In this document: in pieces, positions 10,548 through 23,029 of the stretch
Layout: the number at the start of each line of letters is the position of its first letter
Numbering within the stretch: position 1 is the stretch's first letter
Assembly: GCA_039519185.1 (NCBI GenBank)
Contig: CM076847.1
Span: 87,826,360 to 87,890,359 of the forward strand
DNA from: Astragalus membranaceus
Taxonomy: Eukaryota; Streptophyta; Magnoliopsida; Fabales; Fabaceae
Reading direction: 5' to 3'
DNA: 64,000 bases
Program-made: the position numbers and the translations under genes
The notes under the pieces: generated by a model
Database searches by the model: none
What the model saw: the letters and a program-made list of their open reading frames with translations, nothing else
What the model was told of the DNA's origin: nothing

Positions 10548-12927
10548 TGTAACATCCCCAATTTAGCTAATTTCATTTATTGAAATTAGCAAGAAAATTA
10601 TAAGATAATTAATTAACTAATTTGAATAATTAGGCATAATTGATTATATCTCATGGTTAATTTAATTGCCAATGATGTATGTATGTGTGCCTTGATGATA
10701 AATTGATGGTTGATTAAGTAAGTCACAAAGGGTGGTGTTTAGAAATAATAGGGTGCAATTAGAGCATAGGGGGAAAAACTGTCATTTCCTTTATTTTAAA
10801 ACACCCCCAGCTGAAACTCACTTAAACCCTCACCCACTTTCAGATAACACACACACATGTGGCTGAACTCAAGAGAAGCAAAACAGAAAAAATAGAAGAG
10901 AGGGAGAGGGGAGAGAGTCGCGAGAGGAAGAGAGGAAGAAAAAGGGGGAACATCTTCTCCATTTCTTCATGCATGTCCAACATTTTACCACCATTCTTCC
11001 TCATTTGTTTTTCTCTTTCCATTGATACTAATTTCATACAAATATTCAAGCTTAGTCATCTTCCTCCATCATCACCTTGATTTCGAGTTTCATGGGTGGA
11101 GAAGTAAGTAGTGAGTTCATCTTTGTATTCTTGTTCTTGTGAGCTCAAAGGAGGTTCCAAGAGCTAATTCCTACTGCATTTCAGTAAATTGGAGGGTTAT
11201 AGGAAAGATTGGGACGAAGTTCAGTTGTTGGGCTATACTTTGGGTGGCTTGGTTCGAGTTGGAGGAGTGTTGGAAGATACGGAGCCGGTTCGTGAGATTT
11301 CGGTTTTCGTTCGTCGAAGTCTAGTTGTCGTCGTTGTTGTGTGTGATTTTCATCGCAAGAGGTGAGTTCTATACTCGCTTAGGGATGTTTTCGATACTGA
11401 GTTTGCACGTTTCTGAACCAAGGTACCTCGCGTTTTATTTCAAAAATGGAATCGAATCAAAAATCGTTTTTACGAAATCACGTTTTTACGATAATGTATA
11501 CAGTTTTTTGAACGATACGGTGATTGTTTGAATTGCTTGAAGTTTTGATTGTTGTCTGGACTGGAATACTATTTGTTGTGTTAGGACTTCGATCGGAATG
11601 AATTTTGGAATCGAACAGAATGGAAAGAATTTACAAGAACAACAATTTCTAGGTTACTGATGAACACGCACGGATCGTGTGGCTCAGTGGCACGGACCGT
11701 GCGTCTCGTTCGCAGGTGACCTGAAAAACTTTAAAAACATGGCACGGATCGTGCGCCCTAGGCACGGATCGTGCGCCCTAGGCACGGACCGTGCGTTCTC
11801 TTCGCAATTGTGTTTCAAATTTTTTTGAAAACACGCACGGGTCGTGCGCCTCTAGGGCACGAACCGTGCGTAAGCTTCTGTCACCCATTTTTAAAATGTG
11901 CTTTACTCCAACTCCAAATGATTCCAAGTTCCTTCTGATCATTTCCCCAAGGTTACTCAATGATTGTAGTGCATGAAAATCATGAAATTGAGCATGTTCG
12001 ATATAAAATTCTTAAGTTATGAAGATTATGAAAAACCGTACATTAGTAAGCGCGAGTGTACAGAAGTCAAGTTAAGATAAAAGACTATAAGTCCAAACAA
12101 GTCAAGTTGAGATAAAGGACTATAAGTCCAAACAAGTCAAGTTACTTTCCCGAAAGGAAATAAAGAATTACTTTCCCTAAAGGAAAGGTAGATGGCATAC
12201 ATATAAGTATATATGTATATCAAGGGTGACAACCCTAAGGATTAGCATACTAGGGGAGGGGAAGTCATGATCCCCAAAGCCTAGTCCCCATAAGGTTTTC
12301 CTGCTAATTAGTGGTTAGTGGATTGGGTTCACCAAAAGCCAAAGAAATAATCGAATAAGGTGGCTCGAGGTGTTGTGCTAAGTTAAAGAAAAGATAAGAC
12401 ATGATATGTAGTGGCTTATTAGGGCTACAAGAAGAAATAAAGAAATATATGTCCACATGGTCACTTATTAGGGCCATGCTGTTCAAAGTACAATCCATAA
12501 TAAACCGCTAGAGTTAGTAAGGGGTCTCGATAGGACTCACTGAGATAATGTTTATCTCACCCTTTATTATTGTGGTTTTTACAGAGAAACAGGGAAAGGC
12601 AAAGGCGAAGAAGCACGGCTAGACGGTATGCTTTATATAGCTGTTATTGAAGAATTAGTTTTATGACTATGCCATTTTCTCTTTGTTGTCTTTGTAGTTC
12701 CGATTAGTTATATTATTAATAACAGTCGTAAATCGTTTCCGCTACTCATGTTTTGGATATTAAACACCAGGTTGTATAAGTCTTAAGTTATAAGACTTAA
12801 GCACTTTATGTTAAGTTTAATGAGGTTAATGGAACCATTTGATAATTATTTATCGAAGTTTTTAGTTGTGTTCAATATTCAATAACAGAAAGTTACTCTA
12901 ATGTATGCCAAGTGGTACATTTTGGTA
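10548..12927 (+). mobile_element. LTR copy A (gypsy/Tekay-like), missing its 3' terminus
   Basis: It starts TGTAACATCCCCAATTTAG exactly like the solo LTR at 48073-50336. It keeps that LTR's order of features: a GA-rich block, GAGTTCTATACTCGCTTAGG, palindromic CACGGACCGTGCG words, GGTCTCGATAGGACTCACTG, and a final TTTGGTATTTCT. The last ~27 bases expected (ending GGGGTGTTACA) are absent, because the 12.4-kb element at 12933 is inserted at that point and the sequence beyond it is different. Superfamily is inferred from the TGTAACA…GGGTGTTACA ends. Confidence 0.7.
11668..11876. repeat. Cluster of short palindromes in LTR copy A
   Basis: At least seven copies of variants of GCACGG(A/G)(C/T)CGTGCG, a near-perfect inverted repeat, occur here. 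They are separated by CCCTAG-type or longer spacers. The same motif family recurs at 49182-49292 in LTR copy B. Confidence 0.75.
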
Positions 12928-12932
12928 TTTCT

Positions 12933-15261
12933 TGTCATACCCTGATTTTGTCCAGCTAATTGACAAAAAAAAATCCAAAAGAGTTTTTTTATTATCGTCG
13001 TTTTAATCGTGCACGTGTCTTTAACAGTCAACGTGTGACGTTTATTTCGATACTCGTTTTTGTTAATATTGCTCTATTTCATAAAATATAAAAAATATAA
13101 ATAAAATGTAATATAAAATTAAACAAAAGCTGAATAGCCAAAATCGCTTTTATTACATAATCAAGTCTTTTTACACATATAAACAAAAAAGCAAAAAGAT
13201 GTAAATAGTACAAAAAAATTAAAATACAAAATTCAAAAAAAGAGGGAAGGGGGCGCAGCAGCTGCTGGCTGCCCTAGCTAGGGTTTTTCCCCTCAATGAC
13301 TGTCCTTTTGTGCCACCTATAGCCAGCTAGCTGTTGTCCTTGATCCTTATCCAATTGCTGTCCTTTTTGACTCCTCACCTCCATCACACCAATTCACCTA
13401 TAAAAACCAGACATCAATGAACAGTAGGGGGGAGTCAGTGAAAAAAATACGCAAATACACAGACATACACACAGTAACAACAAAACGAAAATAAAAAAAA
13501 GGGAGGAGGAGAGATAGGCTGAGATGAGAGGAAAGTGAAAGAACTGCTATCAGCAGCCGGATCACCTCATGGCCAGCCACCTCTTACTCCCACATCACCC
13601 CACTCAAAATCACCAACAGCCACCACCGTGACCGCACAAAACCACCACATCACCACCAACGACCACCACAGAACCACCGCCTCACCACCCGCAGCCACCT
13701 TCACACCACCACCGTGAACTACCCTCTCTCTCTGCAAGGTTCCCAGCAACCACGACCACGCTAACTCACGGCCTCTTCCTTCCTACGGCCACCACACGCC
13801 ACTCCTCTCCGTGAATCGCCACCAACAACACCAAACCGTACGCCAAAACCGACCCCACCTCCCTCCAAACGCCAAACTACAACCACCCAACAGTGAACCC
13901 TCCCAACGGCCACAACCAGACCGTCAGCCACCCCGTCACCACCACGTGTCACCGTCGCGAGCCCCCTCGCGTCGTTCTCCTCGCTGTCGTTCTCCCCAAT
14001 CGGTCGTCGTTGCAAAACCAGACCCGTCGCCATTGATATCTGTGGAAACCACCACCATCGTCGTCACCGGAGACGACGCGAATCTCTGTCTTCCCATCGT
14101 CGTAAAGTCTCTCTCTCCCACCACGGCGAACAAACGCCACGACCAGACCCATACCGCCGTGACCTCCGGCGAGCCCACCACTTCAGACCGTCGTTTCCTT
14201 ACGTTCGTTCTTCCCTCTCACCGCAACTCACTCCTCCCTCCACCGTAACCGTCACCACCACCGTTGAACCAAGCCTTTTCGTCGCGTTTTTCGCCCTCAC
14301 CCATCGTTCCTCTTCATCGGATCTCTCTCTCGTTCGAGCATCTCTACCAATCTCTGTTTTTTGTGGAAAAAATGGCTTCCCAGAGAACTCTCTCTCTCTC
14401 TCTCTCTTGCCCTGTTTGCGGCGCAAAATGTTGAAAGAAATTAGGGTTAAGTTTGCTATTGAGTTCCTTTTATACCCCCATTGTTTCTGATTTATTTTTT
14501 TTATTTAAAGGAAAATAAACAAAATTAATCAGATTGATACTTACACAGCCAGTTTTAATAAAATAGCCTCCCCCTTGTCCATAAGCCCACTCGCAAACAA
14601 TCAGCCCGAAACCCAAAAACGTAGATTGGGCTGCTGGCTTCTGTTATTTGCACCCTTCATTTTAGTAATACAACACCCCCCACTGCTAACTGCACTCCTC
14701 GGATTACTGTTTTGCAACCTACTCTGTTTTTGCAATTATTTTTCCTTATTTCCTTTTACTACTCATCAAAAATTGTTTTTTATCAAAATATTAATTAAAA
14801 AACATCAACAAACAAATTTTTTTCTACCCAAGAACTACGTGCGATTTGATTCTCTACCAGGAGATATGTAGGACCAGAGGGCGGCCAACCTCTGTCAATT
14901 GCACTAATAAAAACCTTTTTTTCCCTTTAAATTCATTTATCTCATTTTTCTCAAAAAGTACAGAAAATAACTAACCGTTTAGTGAGTCTTTTTTTTTTTT
15001 ATTATTATAAGGGTAAAAAAGTTATTTTTGAATTAATAGATGTTTGCACATTTAGTTAAAAGGTAACCTTCCTTAGGAGGGATGTCGTAGGGTGCTAATA
15101 CCTTCCCTACGCATAAACGACTCCCGAGCCTAAACCTGGTCCGCAAACCCCCCTGTCCTTTTAAAAGGTTTTTTCCAATATTTTCTCCTAAAAATAAATA
15201 TTGGTGGCGGCTTCATTGTAAACGTCGAAGAATCCCTCCTCCGGATTTTTCGGTCGCTACA
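12933..15261 (+). repeat. 5' LTR of the 12.4-kb element
   Basis: TG…CA bounded and 2329 bp long. It contains a pyrimidine-rich, proline/serine-codon-like stretch (about 13540-14410) that makes spurious open frames on both strands, and TTAGGAGGGATGTCGTAGGG near the 3' end. Confidence 0.88.
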
Positions 15262-15282
15262 GCTGGTGACTTCACTGGGGAC
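15262..15282 (+). promoter_or_regulatory. Primer-binding site of the LTR element
   Basis: GCTGGTGACTTCACTGGGGA abuts the 5' LTR. Its position and the TGG start of the pairing region fit a tRNA primer site. The tRNA species was not determined. Confidence 0.55.
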
Positions 15283-18200
15283 AAATTAAGAGAGTCAAGC
15301 CTGGTTAACTAAATGTGTAAGTTTTATTAGCTTTATATTTTGTTTTTGCCCTTATGCTTATGTTACTTATTTATTAGCATTTTGTTATATTATTGAACCT
15401 TAGGGTAGACGACTCTTTTGTTATTATTGTTGTATATCTTTTCCAGCTTGGTTAGTTTAGGTATTTTGCCTTCATCACACACCTCACTTACACTTTTGCA
15501 CACACTTTTGAGTGGGGCCCTATACCCGGGTCTGCAAATAACCTAGGACGAATGGAGATTATTAGTGACAGTCATTCTGGATTTTATCTGTCTGACTCTC
15601 ATGAAAGTCTCAACCAGAGTACGCTCTTTCATGGTATCGCACACCAGTTAGCTCGCTATCGTTGTGGATCATATCATGAAGGGGATTTTAGCTCTGGAGA
15701 CCTTTGTGAGGAAGTGAATAGAGCCACCTGAGATATTGATCACATAAGCGACCCTAGACCATGTTGAAAATCCCAATTTAGACATGACCCACCTAGGACA
15801 CAGGGGCATTATACTCACTCTCCCTAAGGTTAGCATTTCTCCAAAATAAAATCACTCAAAAAAAAAATTTCATGCTTCCTTCATTTGCATGCACATGAGG
15901 CAACATCATCATACATAAAAAACAAACAAAAAATCATCATTTTTTTCATAACAAAATAATATCATTATTTTCATACGCATCTCATTATCATTTCGCTAGC
16001 ATGCATCTCATCATATAGAAACTAATATAGATATCATATTTCTTTTTGCATCATCTTGCATATTCAAACACTCAAAGAATATCACCTTGTATTATAAAAA
16101 AATTATATTCATTTAAATGCATCCTCTTCATGCACCATAAAAAACAAAAATAAAAGCCATTCATTTCTATCCACCTCGAATGCATTAGTCATCTAGCATG
16201 CATCATTTCCAAAATAAAATAAAAATAATAAAATAATACCACTTTCTTGCATTATTCATCATCATATTGCCCTGCCACCGAAAAATCATTTTGGATAGTC
16301 AATCTTTTAAAGTGATCATTCATTCACAGTCCTCTCATCTGCATCATGCAACGTTATTCATACATTGCATTGTTTTTTTTCATGAAAATGAAAAGAGTAA
16401 AAAAACATGATCACCATTAAAAAAATTGTGATAAATAATTGAATATCTCATGTAGCATGCATTTCCATCGTTCACAAAAATCATCATTAAATAATATAGG
16501 CATTTCATTATTTGCAACATCATGAAATGCATGAAAAAACATAGCATTCACACACATTTTCACTCATCCTCAAAAAAAAAACCACTGTTTCATTAAATCA
16601 CTCATACGCCATTTCATCCACACATTATCTATACACCGTTTCGACATGCATCATTTCAAAAATCATGTCATCATTTTCGCATCATTCAAAGATACGTATT
16701 TAGCATTTCATTCTGATACATGAAAGAGGCTCTGCATCGGTCACGTGCTGCATTGCCTCCTAAAATTATTTAGAATAACTGACATTTCCAAGTGATCATT
16801 CATGCACGCATCCCATACATTTACATCTGCATTTTCGTCATGCATGGTGATCCTTCATGCATTAGGACATAGGGGCATGTAATTTGGTTATCCCCATTGC
16901 ATATGCATAGTTAATCTTCTTTTTTTACAAAAAATATCATGTGTTTATAATAGAATAAAGTCGTTGGTCTTTTGAAGTGATCAGGTCCTCCATACATTTC
17001 ATACATTTGCATTTTCATCGTACATATCCATCATCATGTGTTCATTCGTACGGTACATTCCCAAATAAAGAGAAAAAACATAAAAGTATTTTATTATTAT
17101 TGCATCATTCATCATCCAATAGCCTTTTGTTAGCTTCTTATTCTAGTTGAAGCATAAGAAAAAAGGGGTAAACAATACCCGTTTAAGACATCCTTCTGTC
17201 ACATTCAAAAATCATCACGCATTTCATTCATCTCCATTGTTGCTCATATACAACAAACATCCATATGTTCATGCATTGTACTTTATTCAAAGAAAACATA
17301 TAAAAAAATCACCATGCATTCATAAACATTTCATTATCATTCTCCTACCATACATCTTATCATCTATAAAATAACAAAAATATCATGCTTTTTGCTGGTT
17401 CATCTCATCCAAAGTGCATCATCTTGCATATCCATACACCAAAAATAATAAATACCACATTGAGATTATAAAAAATATTACTCCCTCCGGTCCACAATAT
17501 AAGAGAAAAAATTGGTGTTTTTGTGGTCTACAATATAAGAAATAAGCATTGTTTTTAGGATGTGTTAAATGTCAATTTCCAATTCTACCCTTATTTATTT
17601 AGAAAGTATGTTTACGAGAAATATTTAATCTCTCCACTTTCCCATGTACTGCTCCTTGCATAAATAATCAAAACTTCATTAATGAACTAACCTTCGGCTT
17701 CATCTAACCAAGGAAAGGATGGAGTTTGATTTAAATAATCTTCAGCTTCAACTCTATCTTCATCAAAACATGTGGGTTGATTTAAAACATGTGGAGGTTG
17801 ATTTAATGCTGCAACTCTATCTTCATCAACTCTATCTCTATTTAATGCTGCATTTGTAGTCTCATTATTTTGGGTTGGTGATTCGCTAACGGCAAAATTC
17901 AAATTTATATCAAGTGGCATTGTTCAATCTCAACAATGGATGAATATGAAGGGAAAGTTAAAAATTTGGAAGTTAAAAATTTGATGGTGGGAAATCCAAA
18001 TTTAACTCCCACCACCTGATGGCTGAAGTGAGTAAAATTTTTGGAACATGAAGCGTTGCATTGGTTATTTAGATGGAGAAGAGAGAATAAGGTGGTTAAT
18101 TAAATAGTGTCATTAATGATTAAAGGTGGTGTAGTTAATTAGGAGATTAAATTTAAATTTTATAAAAAGGGTAGTTTTGGAAACAAAACTATGTTTCAGC

Positions 18201-21200
18201 TTTGTTAATTGAAAAACACATGTTTCAATGTTATTCCTTGGTATGTGAGATGTCTGGTTTTTTCTCTTATATTGTGGACCGGAGGGAGTACATTCATTCA
18301 TTATTCCATTACTCATCTTCATGCATCGTAAAAAAAAACAAAAAACAAAAGTCCTTCATTCCTAAGCATCTCCAATACATTATCTCATTCATGCATCATA
18401 ACAAAAACAAAAGTCATTCATTCCTCTCACATCCATCTCAAGGGCATCAGTCCTCTCACATGCATTGAGACAAAATTAGAAATTGCATCATTTTCTTCTA
18501 TTCTTGCATCAGTCACCATCCATTTTTTTTTTGTCAGCTTTCCATTTTTTTTTTGTCAGCTGAAACAAAAAAGTAAATCATATAGCCATTTAAGAAATTA
18601 TTTTATCACATTCAAGCAATCATTGTACATTTCATGCATTCTACTTTATTCAAATAATTTTTCCAAAAAAATAAAAAATGAAACTCATAAGATTTTTTTT
18701 TGACCCACTGTTTGATGAGAAACGATGTCTTCTTGAAAATATATTCGAATTGATTCCTCTTCCTTGGAAAATGTTGTCACACCCTAGCTTGATTCACCGA
18801 CATCAAGTACTTCACCCTTCACTCCATATACATCCTACTCATACCTACCACATTTATGGAAACCATCCACCCACTTAACCCTTCAATGGAATTCACCAAT
18901 AACTCGTTCACCATCATGGTCACTCCAATATTGACTGCATCATTTCAAACCCTTGCTCCCATAGGCTTGACCCTTAGCCACTGTGTGCCCCACCAAGGGC
19001 ATCAGCCAACATATATCTCACACCCGTGGTAAGAAGCTTAAATGTCTATTTTGTTAACTTGTGTGGTTTTAGCAATTAAAATTGTTCTATCTTATGCGGT
19101 GTTAACTCTCCATGAAGCATTTGCAAAATAAACTAACACGACATGTGTGTTTACTCTTGTTTGAGTCTGTTATACTACCCCCATCTATCCATCATTTTCA
19201 AAACCAGATCCAACCATCCATAAAATGCCCAATCCCCACAAGAGTATTTCATTCGCTTTCCCCCAGTGATGAAATTTCACGAAAAGCACTTTGTATGCTC
19301 CATACTAGGGCGGAGTAATGATCACTAATATTTTCTTCTAGCATTCTAAACACTCGTGCAAGTCCTTTGAGTAAAAAAAAACAAAAGAAATCAAAAAAAG
19401 AAAAGCCCGTTAGGTTGAAAACTCATAAGAGCAATCTAAGCAAAAATTAGGGCATCAAAAAAAATAATAATAAAGAAAAAGCAAATATATTAAAATGAAG
19501 TTTTGTCCTATAGTTACAACTTCAAGAAAATAAGCAATCATGATTTGAAGTGGAGTTTGGCCATTTTCCTATATCCAAAAATCCAAAAAATAGAAATGCC
19601 ATTCGCTACCCATTTTGAGCCAAAAAATCATAAATCCTCCAATCACCTTAGACAAAGATCAATCCCATATCTAACGACGATGTACCACCTTTATCAGCTT
19701 GCTCAGCCAAAAAAAAATCACAAAAAATAAAGTGAAATTAAAAAAAAAAAGGATCGAAAAATCTTGGAAAAAGAAGAAAAAACCAAAGCGGTAGAAATCG
19801 CGAGCTGATACTTCACACCATCAAGCGCATAAAAGATCCTTGTCTGAAATAAACCCTCAAACATTTCCTTTGGCCTAAGCATCTTATCCTCCATAAACCC
19901 TCAAATGCGCTACAACCCTAAAACAGGTTCATTCTACGATGAAGCACATAAAAGATTCTTTGTCCCAACCAACCCCGAACACTCTCAGGAGCAAAGTAAT
20001 CATTTCCTTCATGAATCATTAACCATTGGCCATATTACAATCCTAAGGCCTATTCTGATCAGTGATTGGTTGCTTCCATTTTTCTCAAAGCTTATACTCT
20101 AGGACAAAATAATCAGAATAATTTATTTGCTCAAAAAAAAAACAAAAGAGAAAAATATTATTACACAAAAAAATAAAAAATAAAAAGAAAAAAAACTTAA
20201 AAGGGCTTGCACGCTCGAAGTTCATCAAGAGAAGATAACAGTGATCATCAACAAAGTGAATTTTCATCGAACCAAAAACTCTTGACTGTCTTAGCTTGTG
20301 GAATCCTTCCCAAGGAAAACCACAAATCCCTACTAAGGCAGTTACTTGACTTATCATATCAAAATGGGGAAATACCCCACCCTCCATTCCACTCAAACTC
20401 AGGGAGATTTTTTTTAGCATCCCCAAAATACCCTCATCTTTCATCCTGTTCATATACTACACTCATGTAGCCATACCAGACCAATTTCCAAACCATTATT
20501 CTAACTTTGCACCCTGTCACATTCCCACTCAAGATGAGGCAATTTTCATCTTTCATGGAGTGGGGTAACCTTGTCCTCTTATAGACCGGGGCATCATATC
20601 CCTTGGGCCGAAAGAATCCTTCTGCCACCCAGTCCATTCATTCCTAGTCACTTGTCACCCTCAATACCAGCATATTTCCCAATCCCTCAATCAGTCTATA
20701 TCCTTAGTTGTCATTGTCCTCCCTATACAAAGGCAGACTGTTTCACTCCCCACTATTTGAAGTCAAAATTGGGGCAGTCAAACATTTCGTACCTTGGGGC
20801 AAGCTTATCTCTCATAGGCTTGAGCCAATAAACCTCATCCTTCACTCTACTCACGTGACACATACCCTACATTTCTTGAACCCTGAGTCAACTGGCACAT
20901 TTATTTGCATTCACACCGTTTTTCATATTTATTAAACAAATGCTTCAAAGAGAGAAACACATGTTAATGACAATCACTCTAAGTTAACATCTTAGACTTG
21001 AAAGCTTAGCCATCATGAGAACTCATTTGAACAAGTCTGCAAATACACATCTCGATCTCTAGAAAGGGCACTAATACATTGCCGCAAGCCACACTTTTCA
21101 AGGTGACAACCTTAAGCTTACCAGAGTTCAAGTCCAAGCCATCAAAAGGTTCAGCTCTCTGTTTCCAGCATCAGAAGTTTTGTTTCTCATCAAACATTTT

Positions 21201-23029
21201 TGTACCCTTACAAAAAAATGTTGTTACCAACAAATCATGCATTAGACATGTCCTCATTATTCTAGAATTAAACCATGCATCTGATCATACTCATCACAAC
21301 TCTCACATTCCACTTGTTTTTGCAAGTTCTGATCATACTCATCACAACTCTCTCATGCAAGTATCCTACACAATTTTGCTTCTTTCGCATTACGCATTGC
21401 ATATGCATACATGCATACCCGCACATAACATGTATTGCTTCAATAAAAATGCCAAATGTCGGTCTCATCATTACCAAAAGTCTGTCTGCATCCCAATCAA
21501 TCATATCATGTCATCGCACTGTGCATTCATGCGTCTCCTTCCGTTCACCGTAGCATCTACATATAACCATTGCAATGACATTCATATCTCGTCTGCATCC
21601 ACATAGATTGCATTGCACACATTTCATGCATGCACACATATAACATTTTTTGCTTCGATGGACGTGCCAAGTGCCGGTCTCATCATTGCCAAAAGTTTCT
21701 ACATCACTAGTCATATTATTGTACCATGCATTCGTGTGCTTTCCTGTCATTCACCATAGCATTTGCATATAATCGTTACAATTGCAATCATACCATTCCA
21801 TATGCAACCATGCATTTCATCGGAGCACTCGCATTTAAGCAATACAAATTCATATCTTCTCTGCATCCACCTACAACCGTTTGTAGATTTTCTCATTCCA
21901 TCAGGTTCAACACCCATGGTATACCCATTTCATTCATCATCCCACCAGATACCAATCATTGCACATTCATCACATTACATGCATGACATTGTTTGCTTCG
22001 ATAGGCGTGCTAAGTGCCGGTCTCATCGTTGCCCAAAAGAAAAGTTATTTTTTTTACATCACTAATCATATCATTGTACCATACATTCGCATTCGCTTGT
22101 TTTCCTTTATTCACCATGGCATTCGCATCAGAGCATCACGTTCGCGCTTTGCATTCCATACACTCATTATATACCAAGAAAAAAGAAAAATTGCTCATTC
22201 TATTACATTCATTCATTCCACTTAAAATCAATCATTACAGACACATACATTACATGCATATGACCTGTTGCTCTCTAATCAACTTCAAGTGTCAATCCAT
22301 ATCACTTCCACTTCTTAAGTCGATGCGACCAGCGTTGAATCTCATATCAAACACCATATCGCAGTGTTAGCACAGAGTCTAGCATAGATCTTTCAGACCA
22401 GTTTGGTCCTTCAGTTCAGATCGAATTAACACGTCAAAACGATGGCTTCGAACTCTACCTTCAGATCTTAACGTCGCTACTGAGCGCGGCGGATTCTTCA
22501 GATCCCCAAAGGTCCTTTAGATTAGCTGTGTCTGCCTAAGACATAGTGGACATCCTTCGTGGTCAACATATCAGTTCTAGATCTGATCTTGACCCTCACG
22601 GCCGCATCGACGTAGGTCACCCTCAGACTGTTTTATTAGTACCATAGCTAGTTGCAGTCCATCAGACCCTTTTGGTCCATCAGGCCCAGGCAGCCCTTCA
22701 GACCCATCGGTCCTTCAGTTTAATTCGAATCAATGCGCCAAGCATCGACTGCGAATTAGACCTTCAGATCATTATGCCAAACTCTTCAAGGCATCGATCC
22801 TTCAGACCCCCCATGGTCCTTCAGAGCCCTAGTGCTCCTTCTGATCCCCAGTGATCCTTCTTTATAGCTTTCTCATTAATATCCCAAGTGTTAACCACTA
22901 TCTGTTAATTCTCAAAACCCCCAATCTTCCTCTAAAGAAGACAAAATTAGCGTCTGTCTTATCTTTATTTCTATTCCTATTATGAAAACCCTCCAGTTTA
23001 TCCACAAAATATAAATAAAGAGGGGCAAC
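15283..23029. repeat. Interior of the LTR element, non-coding
   Basis: AT-rich sequence full of CATCATT, CATGCATT and TTCATTC words. Around 21440-22040 the phrase GTGCC(A/G)…GCCGGTCTCATC recurs about three times, suggesting a degenerate tandem array. At about 22390-22860 CCTTCAGA-type words recur. Long open frames here (for example 21079-21606) have repeat-like composition and no domain. Confidence 0.6.
17481..18288 (-). mobile_element. Tc1/mariner-like (Stowaway-type) element with partial gene
   Basis: The ends CTCCCTCCGGTCCACAATAT and its inverse form ~30-bp TIRs flanked by the dinucleotide TA (17479-17480, 18289-18290). This is the signature of plant mariner/Stowaway elements. A minus-strand frame at 17687-17920 begins MPLDINLNFAVSESPTQNNE and encodes 77 acidic residues. 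It may be the N-terminal piece of a mariner transposase, but the catalytic domain is absent. It is nested in the LTR element, so it inserted later or travelled with it. Confidence 0.72.

Noticed and set aside
11668..11876. CRISPR-like array of short palindromic repeats
   Set aside because: Spacers are short and irregular, repeats are only about 13 bp and variable, and the setting is a plant LTR. It is an LTR-internal repeat.
13811..14248. Extensin-like cell wall protein
   Set aside because: Proline/serine content alone suggested it. There is no signal peptide or regular SPPPP repeat, and the segment is LTR sequence.
13535..14426. Several overlapping open frames on both strands, Pro/Ser/Thr-, His- or Gly/Val-rich
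   Set aside because: They lie in the pyrimidine-rich part of the LTR and recur at 23680-24535 in the other LTR. Composition explains the openness and no domain is visible.
21079..21606. 175-codon open frame
   Set aside because: Inside the non-coding interior of the LTR element, with degenerate CATCAC/ATGCAT repeats. No recognisable domain.
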